Part shown: positions 47,151-56,196 of the stretch, piece after piece
Numbering within the stretch: position 1 is the stretch's first letter
Layout of the letters: every line of letters begins with the position of its first letter
Origin: a filamentous cyanobacterium ESFC-1
GTDB lineage: Bacteria > Cyanobacteriota > Cyanobacteriia > Cyanobacteriales > Spirulinaceae
DNA: 64,000 bases
Assembly: GCA_000380225.1 (NCBI GenBank)
Contig: KB904821.1
Span: forward strand, 4,949,159 to 5,013,158
Reading direction: 5' to 3'
The notes under the pieces: generated by a model
What the model saw: only the letters and a program-made list of their open reading frames with translations
Database searches by the model: none
What the model was told of the DNA's origin: nothing
Translations under genes and position numbers: made by a program

Positions 47151-47450
47151 GATAAAGTCGGGACATCAATCAAAGATAGCTCCAAATCCTTTAAAACCGC
47201 AAACCACTGCTATCGATTTAGACCATCGACAAGCAGCGATCGGTGGACTTCACTTCGAGATGCCCCTACGATCAAGTGTAATCGCTTTTGGGGTTCAGTT
47301 GTATGCAACCGACTGCCTGCGCGAAGGATAATTCATAAGTTTTGTCAGTTTTCAAGGTTTATTTCAGACTGTTTGTGTTCGTATAATGACAGAATATTAA
47401 AGTTGGCCAGAATTGCCCGATCTGCCTCCTCAGCCTCCCCCAGAGTTTGA
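47151..47450. other. Intergenic region, nothing recognised
   Basis: About 300 bases between two minus-strand genes. I see no repeats, hairpins of note or plausible ORF. Confidence 0.4.
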
Positions 47451-48650
47451 TTAATCGGGACGATAGGGTGCGGCGACATGATTGAGGGTTTGTTGGATGC
47501 GGTATTCCCAGGAATATTTCTGCACCAAGTCGCGATCGCCCATAAGATCAGGAGTCCAATGCCCATAGCGACTCAAAACCCCTTTTAACCCTTCAGCAAA
47601 GGCGGTGGGATTGTCGGGTTCGCACCAAGCCGCAATCAAGGGAGAATCGGTAAATTCTTGCAGGGGTTTAATTTGGGTGGCGACAATGGGACGACTGGCG
47701 GCAATATAGTCAAAGAGTTTCATCGGAGAGGTGAAACTCGCCGCTTCCCCGGACAAATGAGGGTAGATGAGCGCATCGGCGGCTTGGAGTAAGCTGGCGA
47801 GGCTATGGTGTTGTAAATAGCCGAGTAAGTTGATATTGGTCAGGCCGCGATCGCGAATTTTTTGCTGATACTCTTGAATTTGGGACGGCGTTCCCCCGGC
47901 AAAGGCAAAGGTAACTTGGGGGAAATTGGGGGCAAGATCGAGGATTAAATCAATGCCTTTGAACCGCACTAACTCCCCGGCATACACCACCAAGCGGTTT
48001 TGTTCTGAGTTTAATAATCGCGATCGCCATGCTTGGGCGGCTTCAGTTTGACGAATGTAAAATAGTTGATTAAAGCCATTATGCAGTTTAATGACCTTTT
48101 CCGGGGGCATACCATTGCGAATTAAATCCTGCCGCACCGGATCGGCCACCGTCACCGTCACTTGAAATAAAGGACTATTGACGATTTCGGGTTCGTAGCG
48201 TTTGGTTTCATAATGATCTCGCTCGTAAATCGCCGCAATGCCCTGTTTAACCGCCGCTTTAACAAAATTCCAGTCGCGACTGTGAACCAAGCGAGTATGG
48301 GGGCGTAAATGGACGGGGAGATAATATTTACAAGCGATGGTACTCGAATTTGTCCACTTACTTTGAATGCGGTCAACCGGATAAGGCATGGGTAGAGAAG
48401 CGACCTGCAAATTATCCTGAAGATTGTAATAATTTTTGAGAGCAGAACTCGGAGGATGAGGTCGGAACGGCGCAAGTAATTGTAGCGGATTCAGAGCTTT
48501 CTGACCGCGATGAATATCAACCAATACGGCGTTGTGACCTAGATTGGCCGCAGCATTGGCTAAATGGATAATTTGGACTAAATGAGCGCCGGGTTGGGGT
48601 AGGGGATCGCGGACAAAAAATAAGTAAGTGTTAGGGTGAGTCATAGCCAT
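47451..48650 (-). CDS. Glycosyltransferase (GT4-like)
   Basis: The 399-residue enzyme is a group 1 glycosyltransferase of the GT-B fold. The C-terminal nucleotide-sugar domain shows VVYAGELVRFKGIDLILD, then LLGYLQHHSLASLLQAADALIYPH and the acidic/Ser motif GEAASFTSPMKLFDYIAASRPIVAT. The N-terminal acceptor domain is less conserved (LVQIIHLANAAANLGHNAVLVD). It probably adds sugar to a lipid or polysaccharide. It follows rpaA by 48 bases in the same direction, so the two may be co-transcribed. Confidence 0.9.
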   Translation of the reverse strand: MAMTHPNTYLFFVRDPLPQPGAHLVQIIHLANAAANLGHNAVLVDIHRGQKALNPLQLLAPFRPHPPSSALKNYYNLQDNLQVASLPMPYPVDRIQSKWTNSSTIACKYYLPVHLRPHTRLVHSRDWNFVKAAVKQGIAAIYERDHYETKRYEPEIVNSPLFQVTVTVADPVRQDLIRNGMPPEKVIKLHNGFNQLFYIRQTEAAQAWRSRLLNSEQNRLVVYAGELVRFKGIDLILDLAPNFPQVTFAFAGGTPSQIQEYQQKIRDRGLTNINLLGYLQHHSLASLLQAADALIYPHLSGEAASFTSPMKLFDYIAASRPIVATQIKPLQEFTDSPLIAAWCEPDNPTAFAEGLKGVLSRYGHWTPDLMGDRDLVQKYSWEYRIQQTLNHVAAPYRPD

Positions 48651-48698
48651 TCACTCCCAAAGGCAAGCGCGAGGGAAAGTATTCCCCCTAACTGTACC

Positions 48699-49439
48699 TC
48701 AAGCTGTTGCCGAATCCGGCTCTACAGGCAGTTGGCTACTACTGGGTAACTCTAAACAATATCCCGCACCGTACACGGTTTTAATGTATTTGGGATGGCG
48801 GGGATCGGGTTCGAGTTTGGTGCGTAAATGGCGAATGTGAACGCGAATCGTCTCAATGTCGTCATCGGGATCGTAGCCCCAAACTTCTTTTAAAATATCG
48901 CTCGGAGAAACGGTTTGACCGTGACGTTGCAATAAGCAATGCAACAGTTCAAACTCTAAATGAGTGAGTTTAACCGTGGTATCAAACCAAATCGCTTCAA
49001 AACGCTCTGGAATGAGAGTCAGGGGGCCGTAGTTGAGGATTTCAGAGTGTTTTGCCGCTTGGGGAATGCGATCGGTTCGTCGCAACAAGGCGCGAACGCG
49101 AGCTAACATTTCTTCTAACTCAAAAGGCTTTGTCATGTAGTCGTCAGCCCCGGCGTTGAAACCACCGACTTTATCTTGAGTTTGATCTAAAGCCGTTAGC
49201 ATCAAAACCGGAATATCGGCGGTGCGTTCGTCTCGGCGTAGGCGTTGACAGACGGTAAAACCATCGACTTTCGGCAGCATCAGATCGAGCAGAATCAAGT
49301 CGGGCTGTAATTGAACGGCTAACGCTTGACCTTTTACTCCATCTTTAGCTTGACTTACGTCGTAGCCCGCCATTTCTAAATTGACGGCAACTAACTCTGA
49401 AATCGCAGGATCGTCATCAATGACCAGAATTCGAGGCAT
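48699..49439 (-). CDS. rpaA: OmpR-family response regulator, RpaA-like
   Basis: The 246-residue regulator has a receiver domain with acidic pocket DDD (9-11), the phospho-acceptor Asp in LILLDLMLP (about 54) and Lys in DYMTKPFE. The winged-helix domain (about 130-235) ends with [33 protein letters not shown]. The combination of sequence, in particular [27 protein letters not shown], is that of cyanobacterial RpaA, the circadian output and phycobilisome regulator; I rely on memory of the family. NblR or other OmpR members are less likely. Its cognate kinase SasA is not in the window. Confidence 0.75.
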   Translation of the reverse strand: MPRILVIDDDPAISELVAVNLEMAGYDVSQAKDGVKGQALAVQLQPDLILLDLMLPKVDGFTVCQRLRRDERTADIPVLMLTALDQTQDKVGGFNAGADDYMTKPFELEEMLARVRALLRRTDRIPQAAKHSEILNYGPLTLIPERFEAIWFDTTVKLTHLEFELLHCLLQRHGQTVSPSDILKEVWGYDPDDDIETIRVHIRHLRTKLEPDPRHPKYIKTVYGAGYCLELPSSSQLPVEPDSATA

Positions 49440-49807
49440 TACTAGAGCGCTATGTCTACATATTTTTGTAACAGTTCTCTAAGAACTGTAAGGAAACTGT
49501 GAAGTTTCCTGTACTGATTATACGCATTAAAGCTTAAGTTTTTGGGAAGATTGTTACAGTTTGCAGAAAAAGCTGAGGAATTTATAAAGGTTCGCGATCG
49601 CATTTGAGGGAGGCAGTGGGGGTTTTTGGGGCAATCGGCAATCGGCAATCGGCAATCGGGGTGTAGGGGCGGGGTTTCCCCGTCCAAGGGAGGAGGGGGG
49701 AGAGTGGGGAGAGGGGGGAGAGTGGGGAGAGGGGGAGGAAATTAGCAATTACCAATAACCAATGACCAATTCAGGGATTCTGCCAATAACCAATAACCAA
49801 TAACCAT
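49440..49807. repeat. Repeat-rich intergenic region upstream of rpaA
   Basis: Contains GGCAATC heptamers (about 49624-49656), a GTAGGGGCGGGGTTTCCCCG REP-like palindrome (49661-49685), GGGAGAG-rich purine tracts (49690-49740) and a CCAATAA heptamer array (49749-49805). The rpaA promoter is presumably within the first 150 bases. Confidence 0.75.
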
Positions 49808-50017
49808 TTGTGACAAGTTAAGGTTTTGGTTGAATTGTCAAGTTTCTCGTAGGGGCGGGGTTTCCCCGTCCAATCCTCACCCATTTACCCCGTCAATTTT
49901 GTTGTTACCGTCGCCTCTAACTGCTGTATTCAAAGATAAGATTGGGCGAGGAAACCTGGCCCCTACAAGGGTTTTAGAGCATTCTTGACATTGTGGCTGT
50001 TGCCTTAACTTGTCACG
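49808..50017. repeat. About 210-bp inverted-repeat element, copy 1
   Basis: Ends GTGACAAGTTAAGG and the complement of it, CCTTAACTTGTCAC (perfect 14 bp). Inner sequences also pair: GTAGGGGCGGGGTTTCC on the left with GGAAACCTGGCCCCTAC on the right. A related element is at 54081-54268. It looks like a MITE. Confidence 0.75.
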
Positions 50018-50020
50018 ATT

Positions 50021-50114
50021 AACCAATAACCAATAACCAATAACCAGTAACCAATAACCAACAACCAATAACCAACAACCAACAACCAACAACCAACAAC
50101 CAACAACCAACAAC
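50021..50114. repeat. Heptamer array (CCAATAA/CCAACAA)
   Basis: About 13 units of 7 bp. On the minus strand it begins directly after the stop codon of the acyl-CoA dehydrogenase gene. Confidence 0.88.
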
Positions 50115-50115
50115 C

Positions 50116-51213
50116 TTACAGTCGTAACAACTGAGCTAAACTGGCTTCTAAAACCGCCTCATTTTGCCCGAAGACTGAAAACATCAAAGCTTCGCGATAC
50201 ACCCGTTCTTGAGGATTTTGGGTGAGATTGGCCGCACCACTGGCCGCGATCGCCGCCCCTTGAGCGCAACGTCCCGCCAAATTAATCGCCCAAGCCCGCA
50301 ACTGAAGATGATGTTCAAAAAACCAAAATTCCGGCGATTGTTGTAAGGCTTGATAAATCGAGTCCTGACAATCATTCAGTTCTCGCTTCAAGCTTTGATA
50401 GGCATTTTGAATCGTAGGCAGGGATTTTCGCGAATATTGTTGTTGGAGCAAATCTAATCCGGCTCTGGCGCATCCTAGAGGAAAAAAGCTATGTTTGAGG
50501 ACATTTTGGCGATCGCTTTGATGGATGGCATCGGGAGGGGTAATTTTCACCACGCGATCGCGACTCAACAACCATTGCCCTATTGTCGCCGTTACTGTTT
50601 GGGTAGACTGCATCGCCATCAACGACATTGGCTCAGACAAGCTAATTTCGCCGTTTTCCCTGCGGCAATTCTGAAGCGGCACAACCCCATACACCGCCTC
50701 TCCACTCGGCAGCAACGCCCCAACAATAAAATGCTCAAAAAAGCCGCCTCCCGTAATCCACGGCACAACTCCATCTAAAACATATCCTTCTGAAGTAGAC
50801 TTCGCCTTCATCAACGGTGCGCCGCGCCGACGTAATTGGGAAAACCCAACCCCCAAGCCGATTTCCCCCGTTGCCAAGCCCGGCAGAAACTCCTGTTTTA
50901 AGCCCTCATTTTCACTCTGGGCTAACATCGATCCTGCGCTTTGATGTTGGGTTTGTAAAAAAGCCAGCGCCCCCGAATACCGCGCAATTGTTACCTGAAA
51001 CAAGGCAAATTCTAACAAATTTAAACCTTTGCCTTTCCAATGGGGCGGTACACGCAACGCCAAAGCATCTAACTCCCCTAGACCTTGCCAAGCGCGTCTT
51101 AATGCTTCTGGGTTTTGGTCAATCAGCGTTGCTTGAGGAGCAACTTCGGTTTGAAAATAAGCCTCCACGCGATCGAGGAGAGGATAACGGTAATCCTGAT
51201 GATTAATCTTCAC
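50116..51213 (-). CDS. Acyl-CoA dehydrogenase-like flavoprotein
   Basis: The 365-residue protein matches the acyl-CoA dehydrogenase fold: N-terminal helical domain (1-110, YPLLDRVEAYFQTEVAPQA), a middle beta domain (GLGVGFSQLRRRG...YVLDGVVPWITGGG) and C-terminal helical bundle. The catalytic Glu cannot be placed with confidence. Homologues act on acyl-CoA or acyl-ACP, or on nitro/amine compounds. Cyanobacteria rarely use beta-oxidation, so a biosynthetic or detoxifying role is possible. The GTG start at 51213 directly follows an array of CCAATAA heptamers, so no ribosome site is visible. Confidence 0.85.
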   Translation of the reverse strand: MKINHQDYRYPLLDRVEAYFQTEVAPQATLIDQNPEALRRAWQGLGELDALALRVPPHWKGKGLNLLEFALFQVTIARYSGALAFLQTQHQSAGSMLAQSENEGLKQEFLPGLATGEIGLGVGFSQLRRRGAPLMKAKSTSEGYVLDGVVPWITGGGFFEHFIVGALLPSGEAVYGVVPLQNCRRENGEISLSEPMSLMAMQSTQTVTATIGQWLLSRDRVVKITPPDAIHQSDRQNVLKHSFFPLGCARAGLDLLQQQYSRKSLPTIQNAYQSLKRELNDCQDSIYQALQQSPEFWFFEHHLQLRAWAINLAGRCAQGAAIAASGAANLTQNPQERVYREALMFSVFGQNEAVLEASLAQLLRL

Positions 51214-51217
51214 GATT

Positions 51218-51336
51218 TGGTTATTGGTTGTTGGTTGTTGGTTATTGGTTGTTGGTTGTTGGTTATTGGTTGTTGGTTGTTGGTTATTGGTTGTTGGTTA
51301 TTGGTTGTTAGTTGTTGGTTGTTGGTTATTGGTTGT
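51218..51336. repeat. Heptamer array (TTGGTTA/TTGGTTG)
   Basis: About 17 units of TTGGTTG and TTGGTTA in the 5' region of the acyl-CoA dehydrogenase gene (minus strand). Confidence 0.9.
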
Positions 51337-51385
51337 AATCTATTTTCCTCCCACTCTTCCCACTCTTCCCACTCCTCCCCCTCCT

Positions 51386-51661
51386 CCCTTGGGCGGGGAA
51401 ACCCCGCCCCTACACGCCCACTGCCAACTGCCCCTGATTAAGCTGATAACTCTCTTTGAAACTTAATTTACTTTTTCTCGGCTGAAAGCTTAGTATAGTC
51501 TGGCGTTGAGCCTTTTTATAGAGTCTACCCTCTAGCAAGAAGTTTCTGACTTCCTTTCTGGGGTAGAATTGCACTCCCCTCCCGACTGCCGATTGCCGAT
51601 TGCCGATTGCCCCTTAATCGCTGATGACTGACAACTGATAACTGAAATAACCTGCCCTAGT
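51386..51661. repeat. REP-like palindrome and composite repeat, copy 2
   Basis: CTTGGGCGGGGAAACCCCGCCCC (51388-51413) is the inverted form of the REP-like palindrome. After it, 51449-51660 aligns with the flanks of the MITE at 42263-42596 (GAAACTTAATTTACTTTTT, GCGTTGAGCC, AGCAAGAAGTTTCTGAC, CCGATTGCC heptamers, CTGATAACTGA). The MITE is absent here. Confidence 0.75.
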
Positions 51662-51728
51662 TAGCGAACAATCCCAATCCAAGGTAGGATCGTTTCAATC
51701 AAGCTGTGAAAGTAAATAAATGTAAATC

Positions 51729-52133
51729 ATGTCAATAAAATCAGTTTTATCTCGCTGTCTTGCCTTATTTCTGGTGTTAACAATCGGCTTAATGGGCTGC
51801 GATAGTAGCACCAGTGGTTTATCCGGCAATTACCGCGAAGATACCTTAATGGTATTGAATAATTTAACCGAAGCCATCGAAATGCCTCAAGATGCCCCAG
51901 ATAAAAGTGCAGTTGTTGAAGTGGCTCGCGATCAAATGAATGAATATGCGGCTCGTTACCGTCGCAATGGTAACTATGCGGGCTTAAGCTCTTTTACGAC
52001 GATGCAAACCGCCGTTAATAGCTTGGCGGGGTATTATAGCTCTTATGGTAATCGTCCTTTACCGGACAAGCTTAAAAAGCGTCTCAAGCAAGAATTTAGA
52101 AGGGTTGAAATTGCTTTAAAACGCGGCGCTTAA
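51729..52133 (+). CDS. psb27: Photosystem II lipoprotein Psb27
   Basis: Psb27 is a lumenal lipoprotein that binds photosystem II assembly intermediates before the oxygen-evolving cluster forms. The 134-residue protein has a lipoprotein signal peptide with lipobox LMGC (Cys24) and a four-helix bundle. Its GNYREDTLMVLNNLTEAIEMP start and YYSSYGNRPLPDKLKKRLKQE end are typical. Its length and sequence agree with the family. A terminator follows at 52186. Confidence 0.96.
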   Translation: MSIKSVLSRCLALFLVLTIGLMGCDSSTSGLSGNYREDTLMVLNNLTEAIEMPQDAPDKSAVVEVARDQMNEYAARYRRNGNYAGLSSFTTMQTAVNSLAGYYSSYGNRPLPDKLKKRLKQEFRRVEIALKRGA

Positions 52134-52444
52134 GGGCGAAGCTGGCGCATAACGACACAGTTGACTTGATAAAATCGTCATTTTGGGATTGGGCTTTCGG
52201 GCCCGATCCTTTTGCTATGGGTTAACCTTGGGCGAGAGGACTTTTGTTATACCCAAGGTAAACGGGATTATTAAATGGCACTTCTCGCTGTCGGTCTACC
52301 GGAATGGGCTACCGTTTGTTTGAATACAGAAAAATCTGAATCAGGGTGAAACAACACAGTAGAGGCGTTGCGGATGCTTTGATTTCCAGGCATAGCACAC
52401 CACAACCCGGCTAATCTCCCTAACCTAGCAAGACGGCAAGTTTT
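52134..52444. other. Intergenic region with psb27 terminator
   Basis: Holds the psb27 terminator (52186-52213) at its left end. The rest carries no recognised gene. A second, weaker palindrome is around TTATACCCAAGG near 52246. Confidence 0.45.
52186..52213 (+). terminator. Rho-independent terminator of psb27
   Basis: GGATTGGGC (52186-52194), loop TTTCGG, GCCCGATCC (52201-52209), then TTTT. Eight Watson-Crick pairs and one G-U. Confidence 0.8.
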
Positions 52445-53935
52445 ATGAAACAGCTTTTCAAGATGATACGACCCACTGATTCAGGCTCGAAACTCTCGAA
52501 AATGAGCCGCGTTATTGCGAGTTTTTTAATGGGCAGTAGTTTGGCGCTACAAAGCGGTGCGATCGCGCCAGTTATGGCTCAGACGAGCGCTTATTGTCGC
52601 TTTAACGATGCCCTAATCTCTCAAAAAGAATCCTTGCGTCGAGAAGCTTTTGGGGGGAATGAAGGGGCAAAAACCCGCTATCAAGAGATTGTTCGCCAAC
52701 ACGCTCAATATTTACAACAATGTCGCTCGCGCACTTGGCCGCGCACTCAGGCGATTTGGCTGCGGTTGTATCCCTGTGATGCCAAACCGGGGGTGTTGGA
52801 GTCGGTGTTGGATCATATTGTGAACAAGGGTTATAACCAAATTCACGTTGAGGTATTTTTCAACTCCCAGGTTTTATTACCCGAAAACGATAATCCTACC
52901 CCTTGGTCATCGGTGGTGCGGTCGAGTGGGGCCGAAGATGTGGATTTATTGGCGCAGGCGATCGCGAAAGGTCGAGAAAGAGGCTTAAAAGTGTATGCCT
53001 GGGCGTTTACCATGAACTTTGGCTATAACTACGGTTTACTGCCCGACCGCCAAAGCGCGATCGCCCGCAACGGTAAAGGTCAAAACAGCTTATCCTATGT
53101 CGAAGACGGGGCGCAACTGTTTATCGATCCCTACAATCGCCAAGCCCAAAGCGACTACAGGCAAATGACCAACGCGATCGCGACTCGCCGACCCGATGGG
53201 ATGCTATTCGATTATATTCGCTATCCTCGCGGCTCAGGAACCGCCTCCGTCGCCGGAAATGTCCAAGATTTATGGATTTATAGCCCCGCCTCCCAACAAA
53301 GCCTCATACAACGAGGTTTAAATCGCCAAGGCCAAGATTTAATCCGAATTTTCATTGAAAAAGGCACAATTACCGCCAGCGACCTAGCCGCCGTCCGAAG
53401 CCGTTACCCCAACGAATCCACCCCCAACTGGCAAGGCCGCAACACCGCCGCCAGTAGTCTCAGCGCCCTGCGTAGCCAACTCTGGACGCTTAGTGTCGCC
53501 CATGCGGCCCAAGGCGTGATTGATTTCCTCGATATGGCCGCCCGTCCTTTTCAAAATAACGGGATGCAAGCCGGGGCCGTCTTTTTCCCCACCGCCAATC
53601 AAGGAGTAGGTCAACAAGGCTACGACTCCCGCTTGCAACCCTGGGATCGCTTTTCTCCTGCCCTAGAATGGCATCCCATGGCTTATGCGGTCTGCGGCAG
53701 TCCTAACTGTATTGTTGAAGAAGTGCAGCGCGTCGTTCAACTGGCCCCCTCTCAAACCAAAATTGTCCCAGCCCTCGCGGGTTACTGGGGCAGACGAGAC
53801 GGCAATCGCCCCTCCCTCGAAGAACAAATGCAAGCCCTACAACGTGCCACCCCCCAAATCCAAGCGGTGAGCCATTTTGCCTATTCTTGGCAAGAACCCC
53901 AATCGGATCAAGCCCGCCGTTTTTGTGAGTTGTAG
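52445..53935 (+). CDS. Secreted family 10 glycosidase-like protein (GHL10/DUF187)
   Basis: The 496-residue protein has a signal peptide (about 1-46, ending near VMAQ) and a GHL10-type TIM-barrel domain. Conserved segments are AIWLRLYPCDAKPG, YNQIHVEVFFNSQV, AWAFTMNFGYNYGL, LFIDPYNRQAQSD and GMLFDYIRYP (DYxRYP signature, acidic active-site region). Such proteins probably cut glycans at the cell surface; the target is not known. The stop codon is directly followed by a TTGGTCA heptamer array. Confidence 0.88.
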   Translation: MKQLFKMIRPTDSGSKLSKMSRVIASFLMGSSLALQSGAIAPVMAQTSAYCRFNDALISQKESLRREAFGGNEGAKTRYQEIVRQHAQYLQQCRSRTWPRTQAIWLRLYPCDAKPGVLESVLDHIVNKGYNQIHVEVFFNSQVLLPENDNPTPWSSVVRSSGAEDVDLLAQAIAKGRERGLKVYAWAFTMNFGYNYGLLPDRQSAIARNGKGQNSLSYVEDGAQLFIDPYNRQAQSDYRQMTNAIATRRPDGMLFDYIRYPRGSGTASVAGNVQDLWIYSPASQQSLIQRGLNRQGQDLIRIFIEKGTITASDLAAVRSRYPNESTPNWQGRNTAASSLSALRSQLWTLSVAHAAQGVIDFLDMAARPFQNNGMQAGAVFFPTANQGVGQQGYDSRLQPWDRFSPALEWHPMAYAVCGSPNCIVEEVQRVVQLAPSQTKIVPALAGYWGRRDGNRPSLEEQMQALQRATPQIQAVSHFAYSWQEPQSDQARRFCEL

Positions 53936-54083
53936 TCATTGGTCATTGGTCATTGGTCATTAGTCATTGGTCATTGGTCATTGGTCATTGGTCATTGGTC
54001 ATTGGTCATTAGTCATTGGTCATTGGTCATTGGTCATTGGTCATTGGTCATTGGTCATTGGTCATTGGTCATTGGTCATTGGT
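53936..54083. repeat. Heptamer array (TTGGTCA, STRR2)
   Basis: About 20 units of TTGGTCA (some TTAGTCA) begin with the stop codon of the GHL10 gene (TAGTCATTGG). Confidence 0.92.
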
Positions 54084-54290
54084 GACAAGTTAAGGTTTTG
54101 TCCCATTTTCAAGTGCCTTGTAGGGGCGGGGTTTCCCCGCCCAAGTTGACGTTATTGGGCGCGATTTCAGTCCCAAATCTTCCTGTTGAAATTGTACGCG
54201 CGGAACCTCACCCCTACACAGATGTAGGACTCTCTTGATATAAGGATTTCGCGCTTAACTTGTTACGAATGGTCATTGGTCATTGGTGAC
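54081..54290. repeat. About 190-bp inverted-repeat element, copy 2, with REP-like palindrome
   Basis: GTGACAAGTTAAGG at 54081, the REP-like GTAGGGGCGGGGTTTCCCCG palindrome (about 54119-54143), then CGGAACCTCACCCCTACA and CGCTTAACTTGTTACG at about 54253. It is homologous to 49808-50017. A further half end, GTGACAAGTTAAGG, follows at about 54286. Confidence 0.7.
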
Positions 54291-54358
54291 AAGTTAAGGT
54301 TTTGTCCCATTTTCAAGCCGTAGTGCAACGACACAGCTAAAATAAGGCTTTATCGCTC

Positions 54359-54420
54359 GGTGGGTTAGGCGGCTAGAATCTAGGCTATGACTGTAATCTG
54401 GCAATCCGCCGTAACCCACC
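54359..54420 (-). repeat. 62-bp palindromic element, copy B
   Basis: Ends GGTGGGTTAGGCGGC and GCCGTAACCCACC; the length and ends match 24352-24413 in reverse orientation, the interior differs. Confidence 0.75.
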
Positions 54421-54468
54421 ATTTAAGATGTGTTGCAGTAGTAATTGTTAGTTATTGATTATGAGCTA

Positions 54469-55089
54469 ATGGTCAGAACTCCCGCACCCTCGGACAAAGA
54501 AACCTTCTTTCTTGAGTTACCTAAAACAATGAGGCTCTATGTTACACAAGAACAATTTGCGACCCTGGCTGCCAGCAATCGAGAATTATGTCTCGAACGA
54601 ACGGCAAAAGGAGAGTTAATTGTGAATCCCCCGACGGGTTGGGAAACAGGAAAACGGAATAGCTGGATTTCTGGAGAATTGCATCTTTGGTGGCGTAATG
54701 CCGGGGAACCGGGCGAAATTTTCGACTCCTCAACCGCGTTTATTTTACCGAATGATGCAACTCGCGCCCCGGATGCTTCCTGGATTTCTCAAAGCCGTTG
54801 GGATGCCCTCACCCCCAAACAAAAAGGAACATTTGCCCATATTTGTCCCGATTTTGTGGTGGAGTTGCGGTCAGGTTCCGATACGCTCAAGTCGGTACGA
54901 GAGAAAATGATTGAATATAGGGATAATGGGGCGAGATTGGGTTGGTTAATCGATCCGCAAAATCAAACCGTAGAAATTTATCAGCCCGATGCGGATGTTG
55001 AAGTGTTATCCCATCCGACTGAGTTAGCGGGTGGGGAAGTTTTACCGGGTTTTGTTTTGGATTTGCGCCGGGTTTTTGATTTACCTTAA
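54469..55089 (+). CDS. Uma2-family (PD-(D/E)XK nuclease-like) protein
   Basis: The protein (206 residues from ATG 54469; a TTG lies 24 bases upstream) is a Uma2/DUF820-type protein very common in cyanobacteria. It has the PD-(D/E)XK nuclease-like residues: Asp in TRAPDASWI, Asp-Glu in CPDFVVELRSGSD and Lys in SVREKMIEYRDNG. Function is poorly known; nuclease activity is inferred from fold. The stop codon shares TTAA with that of the convergent pentapeptide gene. Confidence 0.85.
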   Translation: MVRTPAPSDKETFFLELPKTMRLYVTQEQFATLAASNRELCLERTAKGELIVNPPTGWETGKRNSWISGELHLWWRNAGEPGEIFDSSTAFILPNDATRAPDASWISQSRWDALTPKQKGTFAHICPDFVVELRSGSDTLKSVREKMIEYRDNGARLGWLIDPQNQTVEIYQPDADVEVLSHPTELAGGEVLPGFVLDLRRVFDLP

Positions 55090-55859
55090 AACACGAAATT
55101 CAACAACAGCGACCCCACCCCGGCGAGGAAGTTGCCGAAATTACCGCCACCGCCGCCGCCGCGATTGGGAGGATTTGCCGCCAGTTCGATCACCTCAGCG
55201 AACTGTTCTGTCACTTCTGAGCCAGTTGGGTTGTTTTGGGCTTCAAACAGAGAATTTGCCAGTTGAGCGTCGTGCATGGCGGCTCCGTAGTTGCCTAAGC
55301 GAAAGAACGAGACACCGCGACCGAGATAAGCGGGGGCAAATTCTGGGTCTAGACCTAATGCTTGATTATAGTGCGCGATCGCGGCCTGATAATTTCCCCG
55401 TTCGGCTTCGAGTGCGCCCCAGGTGTAAAAATTCTCCTTGGTTCCGGCATAATTCGGGATGCCAAAAGTGCCTTGAATGTGGGCTTGCTGTAAACTTGTG
55501 CCTAAAAGGTTGGCATTGACTAGATAAGCGTCTCTTAAGTCGGTTCCGGTTAAGTTTGCGCCGACTAACACCGCCCCAGTCAAGTTTGCGCCATTGAGCG
55601 ACGTTCCGATCAGATTCGCCCCCATGAGATTCGCCCCGGTGAGATTGGCTTGGCTAAGGTTGGCATAACTCAAATCCGCCCCTTCTAAATTCGCCCCGGC
55701 GAGATTGGCCATGGCGAGTCCTGCCCCCCTTAAGTCGCAGTTGGGGCATTGTCGGGTGGAAAGGAGTTGGCTGGTGTGTTGCAGGTTTTCGGCTTTGACG
55801 GGGGCCAGCCAGCTTAGGGCGGTAACAACGGTGGTGGCGATGATGGGGAGTTTTGTCAT
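55086..55859 (-). CDS. Secreted pentapeptide-repeat/TPR protein
   Basis: The 257-residue protein has a signal peptide (1-23, ending VKA), then CPNCDLRGAGLAMANL and about 20 pentapeptide repeats (about 40-125), and a TPR region (about 145-200; YQAAIAHYNQALGLDPEFAPAYLGRG). It ends with a Gly-rich stretch and a hydrophobic tail. It probably acts in the periplasm or thylakoid lumen. Its start is next to a long heptamer array upstream. Confidence 0.85.
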   Translation of the reverse strand: MTKLPIIATTVVTALSWLAPVKAENLQHTSQLLSTRQCPNCDLRGAGLAMANLAGANLEGADLSYANLSQANLTGANLMGANLIGTSLNGANLTGAVLVGANLTGTDLRDAYLVNANLLGTSLQQAHIQGTFGIPNYAGTKENFYTWGALEAERGNYQAAIAHYNQALGLDPEFAPAYLGRGVSFFRLGNYGAAMHDAQLANSLFEAQNNPTGSEVTEQFAEVIELAANPPNRGGGGGGNFGNFLAGVGSLLLNFVF

Positions 55860-55875
55860 TTGTCTTTAGTCCTTG

Positions 55876-56150
55876 GTCATTTGTTGTTGGTTGTTGGTTA
55901 GTAGTAAGGGATGAGCGCCCTTGTATTGGTTGTTGGTTATTGGTTGTTGGTTATTGGTTATTGGTTGTTGGTTATTGGTTATTGGTTATTGGTTATTGGT
56001 TATTGGTTGTTGGTTATTGGTTGTTGGTTATTGGTTATTGGTTATTGGTTGTTGGTTATTGGTTATTGGTTATTGGTTGTTGGTTATTGGTTATTGGTTA
56101 TTGGTTATTGGTTATTGGTTGTTGGGCGGGGAAACCCCGCCCCTACAAGC
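55876..56150. repeat. Long heptamer array (TTGGTTA/TTGGTTG) plus REP-like palindrome
   Basis: About 34 units of 7 bp run from 55876 to 56123, then an inverted GGGCGGGGAAACCCCGCCC palindrome (56124-56150) and CCGATTGCC heptamers. It lies between the pentapeptide/TPR gene and the RND gene. Confidence 0.92.
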
Positions 56151-56196
56151 CGATTGCCGATTGCCGAAAACACTGATGACTGATGACTGAAAACCC

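Noticed and set aside
55876-56123. CRISPR array
   Set aside because: Units are 7 bp and contiguous with no unique spacers; no cas genes.
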